This document shows positions 8,580-17,558 of a stretch of DNA of 64,000 nt, in pieces (the first letter of the stretch is position 1; each line of letters starts with the position of its first letter). A program made the translations under genes and the position numbers. A model generated the notes under the pieces. The model had not been told where the DNA came from, made no database searches, and saw nothing but the letters and a program-made list of their open reading frames with translations. Source of the stretch: Lishizhenia sp965656535 (GTDB taxonomy: Bacteria > Bacteroidota > Bacteroidia > Flavobacteriales_D > Crocinitomicaceae); the NCBI GenBank assembly GCA_965656535.1, contig CBFHKX010000003.1, positions 62,001 through 126,000 of the forward strand. Direction: 5' to 3'.

Positions 8580-10112
8580 TTAATTTTTCATAAATCTTTT
8601 AGAAGCTACGGTGCCATCTTCAAACGAAACAGCGACTAAGTACAAACCTTTAGAAAAATCTTTTACTTCAATTGTAGAAGCATTATATACCACTTTTACG
8701 ATTCTTCCGCTTAAGGTAGAAATACTTAGCTGACTTACTTTTTTATTTGATTCAATATATAGCTGTTCAGTAGTTGGAACTGGATATAATTTAAAATCTA
8801 TTATTTCTTCAATTAAGCCTGTGTATTGGGAACAATCAATTTGATTTTGCGCATAATTTTCTTTGCTTGATATGAAAGGCTTAATACCGTAGATAGTTCC
8901 TCCCATAGGTCCACCACCAGATGATATGTTGGCATTGATTATTTGATCAAAGTTGGTATTTGTATACATCTTTTTAGTGTCGGCGTAAACGTGATTTTGG
9001 ATTAGAGTATAATAATGATCAATTTTTGGGTTTAAGCTATCTGCGTTGAAGTAATTAGACAATAACGTACAAACATGTTCATTATATTGTTCTGTGAGTG
9101 CTGCAGAATTAAATATTCTTTCTACGAGCGGACGATCATTTTCCACATAATCTAAAGATAAGTTAAGTACATTTTGATTGTTTGCATAGTCTCCAAAAGA
9201 CTCATTTGCATCCCATTTTATCCAATGCCATTTATTGCTCGTTTCGTTATGATATAAGTACCAATTTCTTGCAGAACCGATATAACTATCTAAATTAGAA
9301 AACAAATTATCTAAAGCTAGGGAGTATAGGAATTCATCTAATTCAAACCTAGTTTCAAGTTCTGTTTCGAATTCATAGTCTGTACTGTTGTTAACGAAGT
9401 TCAAAAAATCGATTAAATCGGTCCAATCATTAGCAGATTCGTTGGTTTTCAGTTCATATCTATCTGCGTATAAATTTTGACTAAAACCATAGTAAACTAA
9501 ATTTCCTTCTGTATTGGTTGATCCACTAGGACCAGCGCTAAAGTTGTCGCCAGCTTTAAACAGATTTCCATCGTCATCTCCAATTTTCCAATCTAAAAAT
9601 TGATCATCAATCTGTTCTACAACAGTATAAAATCCCCAAAGAACACCATTAAAGTAGACTGTAGCAAAGTTTGCTCTTGGCGTAGCAACACATACATTAT
9701 TACAAACGTCAAAGAAAATTTTCTCCCGCATTAAGCTAGGGTCTTTAAAGCCGTTGTTGAAATTAAGCTTTTTTAGTCCGTCATAATTTTGGCCTTGTGT
9801 ATATTTATTAAAATCAATTTTAAATGATTTTTTGTCGTTTGGATGGCTGTAAGTAGAATTTCCCTTCAAACGAATACCCACTTCGCTGTAGCTTGTGGTT
9901 CCAGAGTTATCTGTCAGCACTAAATCTGCTTTCATATAGCTAGAACTGGCATAATTAGCTTCTAAACTATCGAAGTAATTAGGTTGGGAAAAAGTTAACT
10001 CGATTGTAATAACTTGGTCCGTTGAAAATAATGCGTCTCCGTCGATTTGTCCTAAAATGGAAAACGGCATATACACAAATAATAGAATGGAATATTTTAA
10101 TTTACTTATCAT
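8580..10112 (-). CDS. CotH kinase family protein, secreted, type A T9SS sorting domain
   Basis: A 510-residue protein with a signal peptide (about residues 1-21, ending ILGQ). CotH family blocks are GIRLKGNSTYSHPNDKKSFK, LNFNNGFKDPSLMREK, FYTVVEQIDDQFLDW and the C-lobe HWIKWDANESFGDY. CotH proteins are atypical protein kinases, first described in spore coats, and many secreted bacterial members occur. The final 75 residues form a type A T9SS sorting domain (LYPVPTTEQLYIES … SGRIVKV … FSKGLYLVAV … KRFMKN), so the protein should be exported across the outer membrane. The gene start overlaps the 3' end of the broken Spy-like gene, which places it last in the ECF operon. Confidence 0.88.
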   Translation of the reverse strand: MISKLKYSILLFVYMPFSILGQIDGDALFSTDQVITIELTFSQPNYFDSLEANYASSSYMKADLVLTDNSGTTSYSEVGIRLKGNSTYSHPNDKKSFKIDFNKYTQGQNYDGLKKLNFNNGFKDPSLMREKIFFDVCNNVCVATPRANFATVYFNGVLWGFYTVVEQIDDQFLDWKIGDDDGNLFKAGDNFSAGPSGSTNTEGNLVYYGFSQNLYADRYELKTNESANDWTDLIDFLNFVNNSTDYEFETELETRFELDEFLYSLALDNLFSNLDSYIGSARNWYLYHNETSNKWHWIKWDANESFGDYANNQNVLNLSLDYVENDRPLVERIFNSAALTEQYNEHVCTLLSNYFNADSLNPKIDHYYTLIQNHVYADTKKMYTNTNFDQIINANISSGGGPMGGTIYGIKPFISSKENYAQNQIDCSQYTGLIEEIIDFKLYPVPTTEQLYIESNKKVSQLSISTLSGRIVKVVYNASTIEVKDFSKGLYLVAVSFEDGTVASKRFMKN

Positions 10113-10557
10113 GTTTTTTATTTCTTTTTTTTTGGTTAAAATGTGTGATCAATTTTTGGGTTATTTGTTCAAAATCCTTTTTTTGACTTTCACTACAAAA
10201 TTGTCCTAAAGCTTTAAAGTGTAGAGCATGACCTATTTCAATATTTTTTAGAGATAGCGTAATTGAGTCTAAATAATGTATGTTATTGTTAATATCAAAG
10301 TTGTTTCAATAAAATGCTTTTTTGAAATTCGCAATTTTTCGCTCTTCTTGTTGGATATTTTTTTGATGCTCAGTAATTAATACTTCATAAGCTTCTATCT
10401 GCTGATCATTGAATTGTAAGGTTTTAATAACCTCCTGTTTTAATCCTTTATTTCCTCTTTCGTGTCGCTGTTTCGAAAATAGTACAACAGCTGCCATTCC
10501 AAGGTTGATTACCAAAAGTAATATGAATCCAATTTTATAAAAATTTTCCCTACTCAT
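10102..10557 (-). pseudogene. Spy/CpxP-like periplasmic sensor gene interrupted by an in-frame TGA
   Basis: The open part (10557-10306, 83 residues) has one N-terminal membrane anchor (about residues 8-26), then LKQEVIKTLQFNDQQIEAYEVLITEHQ, typical of the small periplasmic metal-sensor/Spy-like proteins of Bacteroidota. It stops at TGA 10308-10306. The same frame then stays open for 67 more codons to TAA at 10104-10102 and continues the family pattern: a helix with LDSITLSLKNIEIGHALHFKAL, then FCSESQKKDFEQI, matching the usual LC-PEQQ-F-E end. Full length would be about 151 residues, normal for the family. The natural end overlaps the CotH start. It could be a recent pseudogene, a sequencing error or read-through. 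The start overlaps the preceding gene by 8 bases. Confidence 0.75.
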
Positions 10558-10816
10558 ATAATTGATTATTAAAAGTTGAAATATAATTTTCGATGCTTTT
10601 TTCGCTAGTTTGATTCAAGGACGATCTAGCTACTAGAATATTACTAGATAGGAGCAGTATAAAAGCAACTGCAGCTGCAACCATCCAATTGTTTGGCATT
10701 TTTACAGTCTGTTTGTTAAGAGTAGACTGTAGGTTTTCCCAAATATTAACCGGGGCCTGAACGCGCTTAATTTTTGAGAGCGAAGCAAGTGTTTCATCTA
10801 TTTTATCTGTTTCCAT
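10550..10816 (-). CDS. Small single-pass membrane protein, probable anti-sigma factor
   Basis: An 88-residue protein with a soluble N-terminus (about 1-40, containing APVNIWENLQSTLNK), one transmembrane helix (WMVAAAVAFILLLSSNILVA, about 44-63) and a short outer tail ending in NNQLYE. It lies 19 bases after an ECF sigma gene and overlaps the Spy-like gene by 8 bases. This is the usual place and shape of a Bacteroidota membrane anti-sigma factor. No zinc-binding HxxxCxxC motif is present. The role is inferred mainly from context. Confidence 0.7.
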   Translation of the reverse strand: METDKIDETLASLSKIKRVQAPVNIWENLQSTLNKQTVKMPNNWMVAAAVAFILLLSSNILVARSSLNQTSEKSIENYISTFNNQLYE

Positions 10817-10835
10817 TTTTCTATTAGACGCGTTT

Positions 10836-11342
10836 TTAATTATTAGACTTCTCTTTGTTTAATTTAATTTTTAAATTATTTCGAGCCCTTACAAGAAGAG
10901 AGTTAACAGCTTTGTTTTTCATCTTCATGATAACACAAATTTCATCTATGCTTAAATCCTCTGTAGTTTTTAGTAATAAAGCCGTTTTTTGGTTGGGAGG
11001 CAAAGTGTTAATTAGCAGCATTAGATTTTTCAAACTCTCCTTCTCTTCTAAAACTATACCAGGGTGATTAAACTCTTTTGGTTCGTAATTAAAAGTTAGT
11101 TCGTTTTTCTTCTCGAATAAAGGAATGATTTTCCTTCTTCTTTTATTCGTATTGGTTGACCGGATAAAATCTAAAGACTGATTGATAGCAATCCGATATA
11201 TCCATGTTTTCAAAGCTGAATTCTCTTTAAATTGGCTTATATTTTCGTAAACTTTTAAGAAAGTGTTTTGCGTAACATCTTCTGCATTTTCTTTATTTTG
11301 CAGATAATTCAGACACACGTTATAAACCATGTCTGAGTACAA
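10836..11342 (-). CDS. ECF-type RNA polymerase sigma factor, possibly damaged at its 5' end
   Basis: Sigma-70 regions 2 (DMVYNVCLNYLQNKENAEDVTQNTFLKVYENI … LKTWIYRIAINQSLDFIR) and 4 (LPPNQKTALLLKTTEDLSIDEICVIMKMKNKAVNSLLVRARNNLKIKL) are complete. The annotated start is a TTG. The natural start appears to be the ATG at 11378-11376, because the frame from there reads MHK-stop-KHFKEIFDLYSDMVYN, and the residues after the stop match the normal N-terminus of such factors. The TAA at 11369-11367 would be codon 4. Either translation restarts at TTG 11342 or ATG 11330, or the gene is inactivated. It heads an operon with a probable anti-sigma gene, the Spy-like gene and the CotH gene. Confidence 0.85.
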   Translation of the reverse strand: MYSDMVYNVCLNYLQNKENAEDVTQNTFLKVYENISQFKENSALKTWIYRIAINQSLDFIRSTNTNKRRRKIIPLFEKKNELTFNYEPKEFNHPGIVLEEKESLKNLMLLINTLPPNQKTALLLKTTEDLSIDEICVIMKMKNKAVNSLLVRARNNLKIKLNKEKSNN

Positions 11343-11422
11343 GTCAAATATTTCTTTAAAGTGCTTTTATTTGTGCATAAAAGAAGTTAGACGTTAAATA
11401 AAAATCTAAACTTCGGTGGTAA

Positions 11423-11803
11423 TTAAAAATCTTCGTCTGTAATTACTAAATCATGTGTATGCGTGTAAGAACTCGGAAATTTACTCACTTGTTCAGTTAC
11501 CGTATTCCAGTTTAATTCGTCATTGAATTGTGTTATCATTGTATCTGTTTGCGTATAAACAGTTACGCTGTCAAACAGAATGGGTCCATTAGGATTTGAG
11601 ATACCACCTCTAAAATTTAGATTTGCAACCTCTTTGGTAATGCCTTCTGAAATAATTTGAATAGAGTCTGTAGATAAAATATTTTTATGAAATACAATTG
11701 TTATTTCTTCGGAAGAGTTATTTCTAACATTGAATATTTCATTGGTATTTCCATCACAACTGTAAAGTGAGAATAGTAAAAAGAACAAGGCTATTTTGTA
11801 CAT
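11423..11803 (-). CDS. Small lipoprotein of unknown function
   Basis: A 126-residue protein with a lipoprotein signal (MYKIALFFLLFSLYSC, lipobox Cys16). The mature part starts with Asp after Cys, then is rich in beta-strand-forming, polar residues and ends with HTHDLVITDEDF. No family is recognised. It lies on the same strand as clpB upstream and the sigma operon downstream, but a strong terminator separates it from clpB. It is therefore probably transcribed on its own. Confidence 0.65.
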   Translation of the reverse strand: MYKIALFFLLFSLYSCDGNTNEIFNVRNNSSEEITIVFHKNILSTDSIQIISEGITKEVANLNFRGGISNPNGPILFDSVTVYTQTDTMITQFNDELNWNTVTEQVSKFPSSYTHTHDLVITDEDF

Positions 11804-11831
11804 GTTGTAAAGTAATAGAAAATTTTGAAGG

Positions 11832-11868
11832 AAAAAAAATCGTTTGATATTTCACCAAACGATTTTTT
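11832..11868 (-). terminator. Rho-independent terminator of clpB
   Basis: A 13-bp stem (AATCGTTTG core at 11839-11847 region, pairing with CAAACGATT at 11856-11864, extended by A/T pairs) with a short loop. On the minus strand it ends in a run of T residues directly after the clpB stop. Confidence 0.8.
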
Positions 11869-11877
11869 AGTTTTCTA

Positions 11878-14496
11878 CTAGAGTTGTATTTCTTCTTCTT
11901 CTGAAATCGGTTTTCTGAAAACTATTTTTCCGTCAAACAAATCAATTACTACATTTTTAGAGGTATCTATTTTATCTGAAAGAATTTGTTTCGACAACTC
12001 ATTTAAGACACTTTTCTGTATCACTCTTTTTACTGGCCTAGCTCCGAAATGAGCATCAAATCCAGCTTCGGCTATCCATTTGATTGCATCTTCCTTGATG
12101 TATAATCTAATATCATTTTTAACCAAACGTTCTTTCAGCTCGCTAAGTTGAATGTCTACAATCTGTTCAACATCTGATCGAGTCAAGGGAGTAAATAGAA
12201 CAGTTTCATCAATTCTATTTAAGAATTCTGGTCTAACCGAATGTTTAAGTAATTCAAAAACATTGGTTTTGGTTTCTTCTTTTACCTTTTCTTCCGTTCC
12301 AGGTTGAAGTGCATCGAAATTCTCTTGAATGATAGAAGCACCCATATTAGAAGTCATTATGATGATTGTATTTTTAAAATTTACGATTCTTCCTTTATTA
12401 TCCGTTAATCTTCCATCATCTAGCACTTGCAATAAAACATTGAAAACGTCAGGATGTGCTTTCTCTATTTCATCTAGTAAAACAATAGAGTAGGGCTTTC
12501 TTCTAACGGCTTCAGTAAGTTGTCCACCTTCATCATACCCAACGTATCCAGGAGGAGCTCCAACCAATCTACTTACGCTATGTTTTTCTTGGTACTCACT
12601 CATATCTATTCGCGTCATAGCCAACTCATCATTAAACATAAATTCGGCAAGTGCTTTGGCTAATTCTGTTTTACCAACTCCTGTAGTTCCTAAAAATAAA
12701 AAGGAGCCTATCGGTTTTCTCGCGTCCTGAACTCCGGCTCTGCTTCTTCGAACTGCGTCAGATACTGCTTCTATTGCTTCTTCTTGACCAACTACTTTCT
12801 TTCTCAACTCTGTTTCTAAGCGTAATAACTTTGCTCTATCACTTTCTAACATTTTAGAAACAGGAATACCTGTCCACTTTGCAACTACGTCAGCTACTTC
12901 CTCCGCATCTACTTCTTCTTTTATCATTTTAGAGTTGGCTTGTAATTCGGCCAAATCTTTTTTTGATTTTTCTAAAAGTGCTTCAGTATCTTTAATTCTA
13001 CCGTATCTAATTTCTGCAACTTTACCAAAATCACCAGCTCTTTCTGCTTGTTCTGCTTCTAGTTTAAATTGCTCTATATCCTCTTTAGACTGCTGTATGC
13101 TGTCTATCACATCTTTTTCGGCTTTCCATTTTGCCATAAAAGAGTCTTTTTGCTCATTTAAATTAGCTAAATCTGATCCAATAGAAGCTAATTTTTTATC
13201 ATCTTTCTCTCTTTTAATTGCTTCTCGTTCAATTTCTAACTGCATTATTTTACGCTCAATTTCATCTAATTCTTCTGGTTTAGAATTAATTTCCATGCGT
13301 AATTTAGAAGCAGCTTCATCAATTAAATCAATCGCCTTATCTGGTAAATGTCTGTCAGTAATATAACGCTGTGATAATTCTACAGCGGAAATAATTGCAG
13401 CGTCTTTAATTAATACTTTATGATGATTTTCATACTTTTCTTTGATCCCTCGAAGAATTGAAATTGCATCTTCTGTATTAGGTTCGTCTACCAATACGGT
13501 CTGAAATCGTCTTACCAATGCTTTATCTTTCTCAAAGTATTTTTGATACTCATTTAATGTAGTTGCACCAACAGCTCTTAACTCTCCACGTGCTAATGCA
13601 GGCTTTAGAATATTGGCAGCATCCATTGCTCCTTCGCCACCGCCGGCACCAACAAGGGTATGAATTTCGTCTATAAATAAGATGATTTCACCATCGGATT
13701 TCGTTACTTCTGATATGACTGCTTTCAGTCTTTCTTCAAATTCTCCTTTATACTTTGCACCAGCAACCAAAGAACCCATATCTAAAGAATAAACCACTTT
13801 TGTTTTTAGATTTTCTGGTACATCACCATCAATAATTCTGTGTGCAATTCCTTCTGCAATAGCTGTTTTCCCTACTCCAGGTTCTCCAATGAGAATAGGG
13901 TTGTTCTTAGTTCTTCTTGTTAATATTTGAAGTACACGTCTTATCTCATCGTCTCTTCCAATTATTGGATCTAATTTTCCATTTTTTGCTAGTTCATTTA
14001 GGTTATTTGCATATTTCTCTAGCGATTTGTAGGTTCCTTCTTTACCTTGAGAATTTACAGATTCTCCATTTCTTAAATCCATAATTACTTTTTTTAGGTG
14101 TTTTTTATCTATCCCTTGATCTTTTAAAAGTCGCGCAACTGCATCATTTCCATCTAAGAAAGCAAAAAAGAGAATTTCTAAACTTAAATACTCATCTTTA
14201 AATGTTTTCATTGCTTCCATTCCTTTTAGCATTGCGCTATTAAGATTTTGCGAAAGATGAAACTGACCACCACTTACTTTTGGGTAACTATCTATGATTT
14301 TATCAACAAGCTGTTTTAGTATTGTTGTATCTATATTTAGTTCTTTCAATAAATAAGGCAAAACATTCTCATCCACAGAGAACATTGCACTTAAAGCATG
14401 ACCCGTTTCTATTGCTTGATTCCCTTTGCTTTGCGCCAAAACTTGCGCTTGCTGAAGAGTCTCTTGCGTTTTGATTGTTAATTTATTGATATCCAT
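11878..14496 (-). CDS. clpB: ATP-dependent disaggregase ClpB
   Basis: An 872-residue HSP100 chaperone that works with DnaK to pull apart protein aggregates. It shows the full ClpB layout: a Clp-N double repeat (1-145), AAA domain 1 with Walker A GEPGVGKT at 204-211 and Walker B LFIDEIHTLVGAG, the coiled-coil middle domain (about 410-525, rich in E/K/I), and AAA domain 2 with Walker A GTTGVGKT at about 607 and LLDEIEKAH. The conserved GYVGYDEGG and arginine-finger GARPVKRVIQ are present. Length and the middle domain separate it from ClpA and ClpC. It is a single gene. The upstream gap contains TGACCTTTTGAC, which may be a stress-control site, but I cannot assign it. Confidence 0.97.
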   Translation of the reverse strand: MDINKLTIKTQETLQQAQVLAQSKGNQAIETGHALSAMFSVDENVLPYLLKELNIDTTILKQLVDKIIDSYPKVSGGQFHLSQNLNSAMLKGMEAMKTFKDEYLSLEILFFAFLDGNDAVARLLKDQGIDKKHLKKVIMDLRNGESVNSQGKEGTYKSLEKYANNLNELAKNGKLDPIIGRDDEIRRVLQILTRRTKNNPILIGEPGVGKTAIAEGIAHRIIDGDVPENLKTKVVYSLDMGSLVAGAKYKGEFEERLKAVISEVTKSDGEIILFIDEIHTLVGAGGGEGAMDAANILKPALARGELRAVGATTLNEYQKYFEKDKALVRRFQTVLVDEPNTEDAISILRGIKEKYENHHKVLIKDAAIISAVELSQRYITDRHLPDKAIDLIDEAASKLRMEINSKPEELDEIERKIMQLEIEREAIKREKDDKKLASIGSDLANLNEQKDSFMAKWKAEKDVIDSIQQSKEDIEQFKLEAEQAERAGDFGKVAEIRYGRIKDTEALLEKSKKDLAELQANSKMIKEEVDAEEVADVVAKWTGIPVSKMLESDRAKLLRLETELRKKVVGQEEAIEAVSDAVRRSRAGVQDARKPIGSFLFLGTTGVGKTELAKALAEFMFNDELAMTRIDMSEYQEKHSVSRLVGAPPGYVGYDEGGQLTEAVRRKPYSIVLLDEIEKAHPDVFNVLLQVLDDGRLTDNKGRIVNFKNTIIIMTSNMGASIIQENFDALQPGTEEKVKEETKTNVFELLKHSVRPEFLNRIDETVLFTPLTRSDVEQIVDIQLSELKERLVKNDIRLYIKEDAIKWIAEAGFDAHFGARPVKRVIQKSVLNELSKQILSDKIDTSKNVVIDLFDGKIVFRKPISEEEEIQL

Positions 14497-14658
14497 TTTT
14501 TTCTTTTGTTAGTAGCTTGTCAAATTTGAGTCCAAATAAAACAAAGCATTTAAAGCCTGAAATTTTGTCTTGCTTAGCTTGGTTTAACTGACCTTTTGAC
14601 TGATTTACAATTCTTTATATGACGTTTTTACCTCCTAAGATAATATCTCTTTAAATGT

Positions 14659-14666
14659 TAATTTTG
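14659..14666 (+). promoter_or_regulatory. -7 promoter element of the HsdR-N-like gene
   Basis: TAATTTTG, a perfect TAnnTTTG match, ending 23 bases before the ATG at 14690. The position makes the upstream GTG at 14672 an unlikely start. Confidence 0.5.
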
Positions 14667-14689
14667 TACTTGTGAAAGAGCAAAGTGTA

Positions 14690-15145
14690 ATGGTGCCTTT
14701 AAATTTGCCAAATGCAGAATTAAAGCTAAAGAAAAAAGCCAATCAAATATATGTTTGGGACATTTTTAGGAAGTCTGATTTGCTTTTAACAAGAGAAGAA
14801 TGGGTTCGGCAGCATTTATTACATTATCTCGTTAACCATTTACAATATCCAGTTCATTTCATAGCTTCAGAATTTAAGATAGAAGTAAATAAACTTACAA
14901 GAAGGTGTGATGGAGTGGTGTTTGATAAACAAGGTACACCAAAAATGATAATAGAATGCAAAGAGCCTAGAGTAAAAATTGATGAGAACGTATTACATCA
15001 AGTTGCACAATATAACTACGCATTAAATGTAGATTATATCTTACTCACAAATGGTCTAATTACCGTTACTGTTTATTTGAATCGGAATGAAAATACTTTA
15101 GAATATTTAGAAATGATTCCAGACTATCATCAAATTTGCCATTAG
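14690..15145 (+). CDS. Stand-alone HsdR N-terminal-like (PD-(D/E)XK fold) protein
   Basis: A 151-residue protein resembling the N-terminal nuclease domain of type I restriction HsdR subunits, found as a free-standing protein in many Bacteroidota. The fold markers are EEWVRQHLLHYLV, the catalytic-type Asp in RRCDGVVFD, the ECKEPR motif (E-x-K) and a HQVAQYNYALNVDYILLTNGL helix-strand. The residues of the nuclease active site therefore look intact. No HsdM, HsdS or helicase domain is nearby, so it is not a restriction system. The ATG at 14690 was preferred to the GTG at 14672 because of the promoter position and the usual MxxLNLP start. Its end overlaps the convergent MMPL gene by 4 bases. Confidence 0.85.
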   Translation: MVPLNLPNAELKLKKKANQIYVWDIFRKSDLLLTREEWVRQHLLHYLVNHLQYPVHFIASEFKIEVNKLTRRCDGVVFDKQGTPKMIIECKEPRVKIDENVLHQVAQYNYALNVDYILLTNGLITVTVYLNRNENTLEYLEMIPDYHQICH

Positions 15146-17427
15146 CGTACTTTCTTTTTCTTTGGATTATAAAATAATATAAGAAGTATTGGAAGCAAAA
15201 ATAAATCTGCTACTACAGCAAAAATAAGTGTTAAACTTATCATTAATCCCATGTAAAACGTTCCAAGAAAATCTGAGAAGATGAGCATTAAAAAACCAGA
15301 ACAAAGAATTACAGAGGTTAATACGATTGCTCTTCCTGTTGAAATAAATGTAGATTTCAATGCATACAGCTTAGATTTTCCTTTATTTAACTCTAGCTTA
15401 AATTTACTTAAGAAATGTATCGTATCGTCCACCGCAATTCCAAAAGCAATTGTAAAAACAATGGCCGTTGTGATTTTTAAGTTAATGCCAAAAAATCCCA
15501 TTACACCGCCAATAATAATTAGAGGAATTAAGTTAGGAATAATAGAAAGTATTACGATCGAAAATGACTTGTAGAGTAGACCCATAATTACGGCTACAAT
15601 TAATGTTGCTAGAGCAAGACCTTGAACTAAGCTGCCAGACATATAAGACATGTTTTTATCAAGTAAATGTGCTGTTGATGTTAGCTTAATGTCTAATTGA
15701 GTTGTGTCTATTTCAGTATTTAAAAACGCTTCAAAAGTCTTGTTCTTTTTTGTTACTCTTACGTTTCCCCAATCTGGAATAGTACCAGATATTCGCGTAT
15801 TTCTTTCTGTAGAGTCTAATACCGTTCTTAATAACGAACCGTCATTTGCCATTTTAAGCGGACGTTTAAGTTTTCTTATTTTCGATTTTTTATCGGGTAC
15901 TTCAAAATAGTTGGTATCTCCAGAATGGAAAGAGCGGTTGAGAACAGACATGTAAAAAGGAATTGAGGCTTTCATCGTTACTCCGTAAGTTGAGGTGAGG
16001 TACTTTTCTACTTTTTCCAAATCTTTTAAAATGTCTACATCCCATACATCTTTCTCTGAGTCTTTAACATTAATTGCTAGCTCAAAAGGTCTCACTCCTC
16101 CAAATTCAGCATCTAAGCTATCAAAGTCTTTTTTTATTTCTGCGCTATCTTTTAAATCGTCCATTAAAAAATTGTCTTGGACAATTAAACTCGTACCATA
16201 ACTAAAAACGCCAATTACAAGAACCGAGGCTGCAAGTAAACTCTTTTTATTTTTTAAGGTAAAAAGAAAGGCTTTTCTCATGTTATTCACCCAGAATTTT
16301 CCAGCGTTCACTTTCTTGGTGATTTTTGGCTTAGGGCTAAAGTAAAATAGTACAGGAAGAAGCGTAAAGGTGAGTACAAAGGCTATTAAAACACCGATGC
16401 CAACAGCCAAACCAAATTTTTGTATTGGCTTTACGTTTACTAATAAAAGCGTGAAAAAACCAATACTAGTGGTTACTGATGTTAAGAAAGTAGCCATACC
16501 AATTTCTTTAAAAGAAGTTTTTATCGCTTCTAATTTAGAAACACCGTTGCGCAATAACTCAATGTACTTTGAAACCAAATGAATAACATCCGACATGCCA
16601 ACTACAAACATTATAGAAGGTAAGATAGTGAGTAAAATGTTAATTGGTTCATTGAGAAGTACCATCACACCTAAAATCCAAACTAAAGAAAGTACGATTA
16701 CAATTTGAGGTATGATTACACCCCAAATCGATTTAAATGCAATAAATAAGAAACCAACAATAAGAAAAATACTTAAGCCAATAAAGAAAATCATTTCCTG
16801 ACTCATTGTATCAATGTAGTATTTCTGCCCAATTGCTCTGCCAGCATAACGAACACCTTCAAAGTTTTGAGCATCTACTAAAGACTTAACTTTTCCAACT
16901 AGAAAATCACTTTTTGCTTTACTTAAGAAATCTTGATGCCTAACAATTAAAGATAATGCTGTTCCTTTTTTGTTTATTAAAGCATTAACGAGCTCTTTAT
17001 TTTCGTAAATATTGAGAGAATCTTGTTCTAATTGCAGGCTATCCAAATGAATGTAAGGTCGCTCAAAAGTAGTTCCGTTTATATTTACAAATACTTCTTT
17101 TTCTTTTGTAATATCTCGCGTATACTGAACAAGGTCTAAGGCTTCAATCTTAGAAGACAGATCATGTACTTTATTCAGGAAAGTGGAGTCAAAAATCCCG
17201 GCTTTCTTTTCAATAGCCACTAGAATAAAGTCGTTATCAGATTCAAACCTTTGTCTGTGCTCATAGAAAAAATCTGATTCAGGATCGTTTGCCGGAAAAA
17301 ACTCTTCGAAATTATAGTTGAATTTAACCTGTGTTGCCTTGTAGGCAAATAGCGCTGTTAGGGCAGAAATACTTAATATTACAATCCACGCAATTTTTCT
17401 GAATTCTTTATTACCAACCTTTTTCAA
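15142..17427 (-). CDS. MMPL/RND family exporter
   Basis: A 761-residue inner-membrane protein with the RND half-repeat layout: one N-terminal helix, a periplasmic domain, then a block of five helices, repeated once (about 12 helices in all). Conserved sites are GMSDVIHLVSKY in helix block 1 and FGIAVDDTIHFLSKF in block 2, the Asp residues typical of the proton relay. Members of this two-repeat MMPL/sterol-sensing-like group export lipids or hydrophobic compounds. No membrane fusion protein or outer-membrane factor is adjacent. The start is a TTG, as no in-frame ATG lies between it and a perfect TAnnTTTG element (17457-17450). The substrate is unknown. Confidence 0.9.
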   Translation of the reverse strand: MKKVGNKEFRKIAWIVILSISALTALFAYKATQVKFNYNFEEFFPANDPESDFFYEHRQRFESDNDFILVAIEKKAGIFDSTFLNKVHDLSSKIEALDLVQYTRDITKEKEVFVNINGTTFERPYIHLDSLQLEQDSLNIYENKELVNALINKKGTALSLIVRHQDFLSKAKSDFLVGKVKSLVDAQNFEGVRYAGRAIGQKYYIDTMSQEMIFFIGLSIFLIVGFLFIAFKSIWGVIIPQIVIVLSLVWILGVMVLLNEPINILLTILPSIMFVVGMSDVIHLVSKYIELLRNGVSKLEAIKTSFKEIGMATFLTSVTTSIGFFTLLLVNVKPIQKFGLAVGIGVLIAFVLTFTLLPVLFYFSPKPKITKKVNAGKFWVNNMRKAFLFTLKNKKSLLAASVLVIGVFSYGTSLIVQDNFLMDDLKDSAEIKKDFDSLDAEFGGVRPFELAINVKDSEKDVWDVDILKDLEKVEKYLTSTYGVTMKASIPFYMSVLNRSFHSGDTNYFEVPDKKSKIRKLKRPLKMANDGSLLRTVLDSTERNTRISGTIPDWGNVRVTKKNKTFEAFLNTEIDTTQLDIKLTSTAHLLDKNMSYMSGSLVQGLALATLIVAVIMGLLYKSFSIVILSIIPNLIPLIIIGGVMGFFGINLKITTAIVFTIAFGIAVDDTIHFLSKFKLELNKGKSKLYALKSTFISTGRAIVLTSVILCSGFLMLIFSDFLGTFYMGLMISLTLIFAVVADLFLLPILLILFYNPKKKKVR

Positions 17428-17449
17428 TACTTTTTCGTTTATGAGCTTA

Positions 17450-17457
17450 CAAAAGTA
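17450..17457 (-). promoter_or_regulatory. -7 promoter element of the MMPL gene
   Basis: TACTTTTG on the minus strand, a perfect TAnnTTTG match 23 bases before the TTG start codon. Confidence 0.5.
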
Positions 17458-17530
17458 ATAGTTAGTTTTCCGTTCATATGTATAATAGCCTATTAAATCA
17501 TTAAGTAAGAAGACAAATTATAATAATTAT

Positions 17531-17538
17531 TACATTTG
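17531..17538 (+). promoter_or_regulatory. -7 promoter element of the T9SS cargo gene
   Basis: TACATTTG, a perfect TAnnTTTG match 21 bases before the ATG at 17559. Confidence 0.5.
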
Positions 17539-17558
17539 GAAAAACTAACTTTAATTGT

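Noticed and set aside
10306..10308. TGA as a selenocysteine codon in the Spy-like gene
   Set aside because: The position follows a Tyr in a region where the family has no conserved Cys, and no downstream stem-loop of SECIS type is evident. A mutation or sequence error is simpler.
12935..13366. Plus-strand frame of 143 codons within clpB
   Set aside because: It is a Ser-rich shadow of the coiled-coil region of clpB with no signal, family or promoter.
14585..14610. TGACCTTTTGAC upstream of clpB as a heat-shock operator
   Set aside because: It is only a short direct repeat and I cannot match it to a known HrcA/CIRCE or sigma-32 site.
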